From contig JAKJDF010000014.1 of the NCBI GenBank assembly GCA_022706085.1, positions 1 to 41,667 of the forward strand: a stretch of 41,667 nt of DNA, read 5' to 3'. How positions within the stretch are numbered: the first letter of the stretch is position 1; every line of letters starts with the position of its first letter. This DNA is from Candidatus Latescibacterota bacterium (GTDB lineage Bacteria > Latescibacterota > MWCZ01). Below the pieces are notes generated by a model. The model did not search any database, was not told the origin of the DNA, and saw nothing but the letters and a program-made list of their open reading frames with translations. Both the position numbers and the translations under genes were made by a program. Below, piece by piece: positions 39,949 to 41,667 of the stretch.

Positions 39949-41250
39949 TCACCCTTCGAACGCCGCCAGTCTGCGCACCCATGGCTCCGCGATCGCCTTC
40001 TCGACGCGCAGGCGCACGGCGGAAACCTTCGTTGCCGGGAAACGTTCGATACGCTTGTGGCCGATGCTCTGCCCACGCGCGAGCGGTGCCCAGCCGGCGT
40101 CCGTCTTCCCCTCAAGCACGTATTGCCGGACGCGCTCGCCCTGCGTGATCTCCTCCATCAGAATGGCGCGGTCCACGACGGCGGAGCGGGCAAGCGGCAG
40201 CTCGATGACACCGCCCCGGCCGGAGATTTCCGCTACCGGAGCACCGTAACGCCGTTTCAGCGCCTCGCCGAACTCGCGGTAGCGCTGCAGGTCTGCCTCC
40301 GGGACGAGGCCGTCGGGGTCGGGGTTCGCGTTGATGAGCAGGTTGCAGTTGCGGCCGACGGAGTGCTCGTAGACCTGCATCAGTTCGTCGACCGACTTCA
40401 GGAGGTGTTCCTGCCCGGGTTTCCACATCCATTCGTGGTTGCGGATGGGGGTGTCGCATTCGCCGGGGAGCCAGGTTTTGCCATCGGGGTCGCCGGTGCA
40501 GAGCCGGTCCAGCATGCCCCGGTTTTCCCAGCTCGCCGCTTCTTGAATGCTGGGCACGGTGGCCCAGCAGGGGTAGTTCGCCACGCCTTTTTCGTTGCCG
40601 ATCCAGCGGATGGTGGCGGTGGGGCCCTGGAAGATCATCGCTTCGGGCTGGAGCAAGCGCAGGTACGGCAGGACGTTGTACCCCACCAGACCGGGGTCCG
40701 GCACGGCGCCGTCGAACCATATTTCCCCCAGCGGGCCGTAGTTGCCCCAGAGCTCGCGGCACATGGTGAGGCGGGCTCTGGCGTACGCCGCCTGCCGTTT
40801 CGGGTCGCCGCCCTTGCCCTCGTTCACGAGGCCGGGATGATCCACCCGCCAGTAGCCGTTACAGCGCAGGTGGGAGTAGAGCCCCGGCTGAATCCCGTTC
40901 CGGCGGCAGGCTTCGACGAAGTCTTTCACGAGATCGCCTTTACCACCCCGCCATGGCGATTGCCGGACCCCGAAGGGATAGGCGTCGCTCTGCCACAGCA
41001 TGAACCCGCTTCCGTGTGAGGCCGTCAGCACGGCGTATTTCGCGCCGACGGCCTTCACGGCTTCCATCCATTGTTCGCAGTCCAGCTTCCGCGGGTTGAA
41101 CACGTCGGGAACGGGGTATTCGTCGTAGTGGCGATGGTCCCACCCCGGCCTTTTTTCCTCCACGAACACGTTGAGGTCGTAATGGAAGAACATGCCGATT
41201 TCGTAGTCCTGCCACGCGGCCTGCTGTTTCGTCGGCAGAGCGTGTCCCAC
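39949..41250 (-). CDS. Alpha-L-fucosidase, glycoside hydrolase family 29
   Basis: A 433-residue GH29 enzyme that cleaves alpha-L-fucosyl residues from glycans with retention. Seen: GMFFHYDLN (opening strand), YAVLTASHGSGFMLWQSD (substrate-binding His pair), GEIWFDGAV containing the nucleophile Asp, and RNCNLLINANPDPDGLV, the conserved end of the barrel; a short C-terminal beta domain follows (VSAVRLRVEKAI). No signal peptide. GTG 41250 is chosen as start because GGGGTGAT lies just upstream and sequence further upstream looks non-coding; ATG 41322 would add 24 residues of implausible sequence. The RAYT gene follows 7 bp downstream. Confidence 0.88.
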   Translation of the reverse strand: MGHALPTKQQAAWQDYEIGMFFHYDLNVFVEEKRPGWDHRHYDEYPVPDVFNPRKLDCEQWMEAVKAVGAKYAVLTASHGSGFMLWQSDAYPFGVRQSPWRGGKGDLVKDFVEACRRNGIQPGLYSHLRCNGYWRVDHPGLVNEGKGGDPKRQAAYARARLTMCRELWGNYGPLGEIWFDGAVPDPGLVGYNVLPYLRLLQPEAMIFQGPTATIRWIGNEKGVANYPCWATVPSIQEAASWENRGMLDRLCTGDPDGKTWLPGECDTPIRNHEWMWKPGQEHLLKSVDELMQVYEHSVGRNCNLLINANPDPDGLVPEADLQRYREFGEALKRRYGAPVAEISGRGGVIELPLARSAVVDRAILMEEITQGERVRQYVLEGKTDAGWAPLARGQSIGHKRIERFPATKVSAVRLRVEKAIAEPWVRRLAAFEG

Positions 41251-41352
41251 GGTATCACCCCCGTATAAGCGGGTTCTTGTGCACCCGGCAGCGGTTCCGC
41301 AAGGGTCGTTCGGGCCGGGCAACCCTTCGTCCGCGGCGCGGACGCGCAGCCT

Positions 41353-41590
41353 CTACGGCCCATTCCGATTGCCCCGGATGGCGTTGGCAACGTTTTCCTT
41401 GTCTTCGGCCCACCGCGCGGGATTCGTCGTGATGTATTCACGCGCGCGAGTGAGATCGCCGTCGTCTCGAATGATGTGATCGTAATACGAGCGTTGCCAG
41501 AGATGTCTGCCGGGTGTTCCCCGGGCCAAGTTGACCTGTGTGGTTGTTCTTTACTTGAAAAAAGCCATGACGTTCACCAACGATGGGCGC
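41353..41590 (-). pseudogene. Truncated RAYT transposase remnant
   Basis: In frame on the minus strand: LVNVMAFFK, a TAA stop where the family has Tyr, RTTTQVNLARGTPGRHLWQRSYYDHII, then REYITTNPARWAEDKENVAN and a stop at 41353. The catalytic Tyr region survives, but the HUH half is missing: the frame is cut by the 77-bp terminal repeat, where stops appear. It is clearly related to the RAYT at 39312, but not functional. Confidence 0.85.
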
Positions 41591-41667
41591 CGTAGTAACT
41601 GTTTTGGTTGTCAAGTTTGCATAGCAGTTTGGGTCCTCCACGGTTGTTGGTGTCGGATCATGGTGTT
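41591..41667. repeat. Right copy of 77-bp terminal inverted repeat
   Basis: Exact reverse complement of bases 1-77. It joins directly onto the transposase remnant at 41590. See the left copy for the assembly reading. Confidence 0.95.

Noticed and set aside
1-41667. Whole window as a transposon or linear plasmid bounded by inverted repeats
   Set aside because: The repeat is exactly 77 bp with perfect identity at the contig ends, contents are ordinary chromosomal genes, and there is no target duplication or terminal protein gene; an assembly boundary explains it better.
1-41667. tRNA or rRNA genes
   Set aside because: Intergenic regions were scanned by eye for T-arm and anticodon patterns and none formed a cloverleaf; the REP cloverleaf shapes lack tRNA consensus bases.

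Overview
High-GC bacterial chromosome fragment, apparently a metagenomic or draft-genome contig. Exactly 77 bp at the left end reappear inverted at the right end, which is what a k=77 graph assembler leaves when both ends run into the same repeat. A signal peptide plus a CBM9/DUF5916 outer-membrane-type protein argue for a diderm. The gene set (xylose-isomerase-like protein, two URO-D/methyltransferase-like proteins, sialate O-acetylesterase, neutral-ceramidase-like protein, GH38, GH29, creatininase, B12-dependent ribonucleotide reductase) and the very dense dispersed palindromes resemble uncultured glycan-degrading lineages such as Armatimonadota, Sumerlaeota, Hydrogenedentota or Lentisphaerota. 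No rRNA, tRNA or marker gene settles the phylum, so this placement is a guess.

Layout. 1-3.7 kb: xylose-isomerase-like gene convergent with a two-gene dehydrogenase operon. 3.8-5.0 kb: accessory patch with a BglII-like endonuclease, a small antitoxin-like protein and a PIN toxin. 5.3-8.9 kb: a small membrane protein, a secreted degenerate peptidase-like protein, and URO-D-like plus dtd. 9.1-15.1 kb: sialate O-acetylesterase, a YefM/RelE-type toxin-antitoxin pair wedged between a duplicated 5' end and the intact ceramidase-like gene, then DUF5916. 15.1-23.7 kb: GH38, a GIY-YIG gene inside a dense repeat array, nnr, a HAD hydrolase and a second URO-D-like gene. 23.8-29.6 kb: glycoside-hydrolase-like protein and intein-containing nrdJ with an NrdR box. 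29.6-32.5 kb: low-GC operon of a winged-helix-like protein and a GHKL/MORC-like ATPase. 33.2-37.1 kb: radical SAM SplB-like protein, a complete REP-RAYT element, creatininase and metallophosphoesterase. 37.1-38.7 kb: low-GC cassette of a PP-loop protein and a four-helix membrane protein. 38.8-41.7 kb: GNAT, a second RAYT, GH29 fucosidase and a broken third RAYT.

How it works together. The host genes look like a carbohydrate-scavenging cell (deacetylation, alpha-mannoside and alpha-fucoside hydrolysis, sugar isomerisation and oxidation) that uses adenosylcobalamin for deoxyribonucleotide synthesis and perhaps corrinoid-linked methyl transfer. Laid over this are mobile or selfish parts: three RAYT genes with REP-like palindromes, a TCGACAGGCTCAG repeat array around a GIY-YIG gene, a separate 70-bp repeat family, an intein and two toxin-antitoxin modules. 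The best candidates for an undescribed system are the wHTH/GHKL-ATPase operon (29622-32484) and the PP-loop/membrane pair (37153-38721). Both are compact, co-directional, compositionally distinct and close to mobile elements; a defence role is inference.
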